A stretch of 23,591 nucleotides of DNA from DATKPC01 sp035524275 (GTDB lineage: Bacteria > Pseudomonadota > Gammaproteobacteria > Burkholderiales > Burkholderiaceae_F): assembly GCA_035524275.1 (NCBI GenBank), contig DATKPC010000060.1, forward strand, positions 1 through 23,591. The letters are read 5' to 3'. Made by a program: the position numbers and the translations under genes. The stretch's first letter is position 1, and the number at the start of each line of letters is the position of its first letter. Shown piece by piece: positions 23,488-23,591 of this stretch. The notes beneath the pieces are model-generated. The model ran no database searches. It was not told where the DNA came from and saw nothing but the letters and a program-made list of their open reading frames with translations.

Positions 23488-23591
23488 TTAAGCGGGGACG
23501 AGGCGATAGCCGAGGTCGATGGCGAGGCGCTGGGCGGCGCGTTGCTTGGACTCGAGGATTTTTAGTTCGTAATGGCGAACGCCGGTTTCGA
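23488..23591 (-). CDS. C-terminal end of an unidentified gene, cut by the window edge
   Basis: On the minus strand an open frame enters from the right edge and ends at TAA (23490-23488), giving 33 residues: ETGVRHYELKI, LESKQRAAQRL, AIDLGYRLVPA. The text is Lys/Arg/Gln-rich and helical. The DNA here is visibly less GC-rich than the rest of the window (ATTTTTAG, TTCGTAATG). It has the feel of a transposase C-terminus, but I cannot assign a family and do not claim one. It converges with the EAL-like gene across 66 bases that hold only a weak GACCG/CGGTC repeat (23424-23437). Confidence 0.4.
   Translation of the reverse strand, partial: ETGVRHYELKILESKQRAAQRLAIDLGYRLVPA

Overview
This is about 23.6 kb of very GC-rich bacterial chromosome. 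Gene content and order (hemL, rubredoxin, pilG-pilH-pilI-pilJ, giant pilL/chpA) fit a betaproteobacterium. That assignment is inferred from gene order and protein motifs; there is no rRNA or other marker gene in the window. Because TA-containing stops are rare at this GC, nearly every gene has a long open frame on the opposite strand, and these were rejected as shadows. I saw no tRNA, rRNA or CRISPR array.

Layout: (1) 1-4808, minus strand: a complete BMP-family ABC importer operon (ATPase, permease, permease, periplasmic binding protein), with a candidate promoter near 4914-4945 and a strong hairpin just after the last gene. This family typically imports nucleosides or purines. (2) 5123-8322, plus strand: a stand-alone Cas6e-like (Cse3/CasE) protein with no cas genes or array nearby, then a CnoX/YbbN-type thioredoxin-TPR co-chaperone and a periplasmic PBP4-type D,D-carboxypeptidase (dacB). 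(3) 8397-9680, minus strand: hemL, convergent with dacB and divergent from the next block. (4) 9943-23421, plus strand: rubredoxin, the Pil-Chp chemosensory cluster controlling type IV pili (pilG, pilH, pilI, pilJ and a 2402-residue pilL/chpA), then mtnA (methionine salvage) overlapping pilL by four bases, and a degenerate EAL-domain protein. (5) 23488-23591, minus strand: the last 33 codons of an unidentified gene cut by the window edge.

How the genes work together: PilJ would sense a pilus or surface signal, PilI couples it to the PilL kinase, and PilL phosphorylates PilG and PilH, which set pilus extension and retraction. The adaptation enzymes PilK and ChpB are absent here. The EAL-like protein, which lacks the catalytic residues, is a candidate c-di-GMP-linked or protein-binding partner of this system. 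The most unusual item is the orphan Cas6e-like gene. It keeps the family's catalytic-position histidine and glycine-rich loop but sits among housekeeping genes, and its leader contains the 8-base crRNA handle sequence known from E. coli type I-E repeats.
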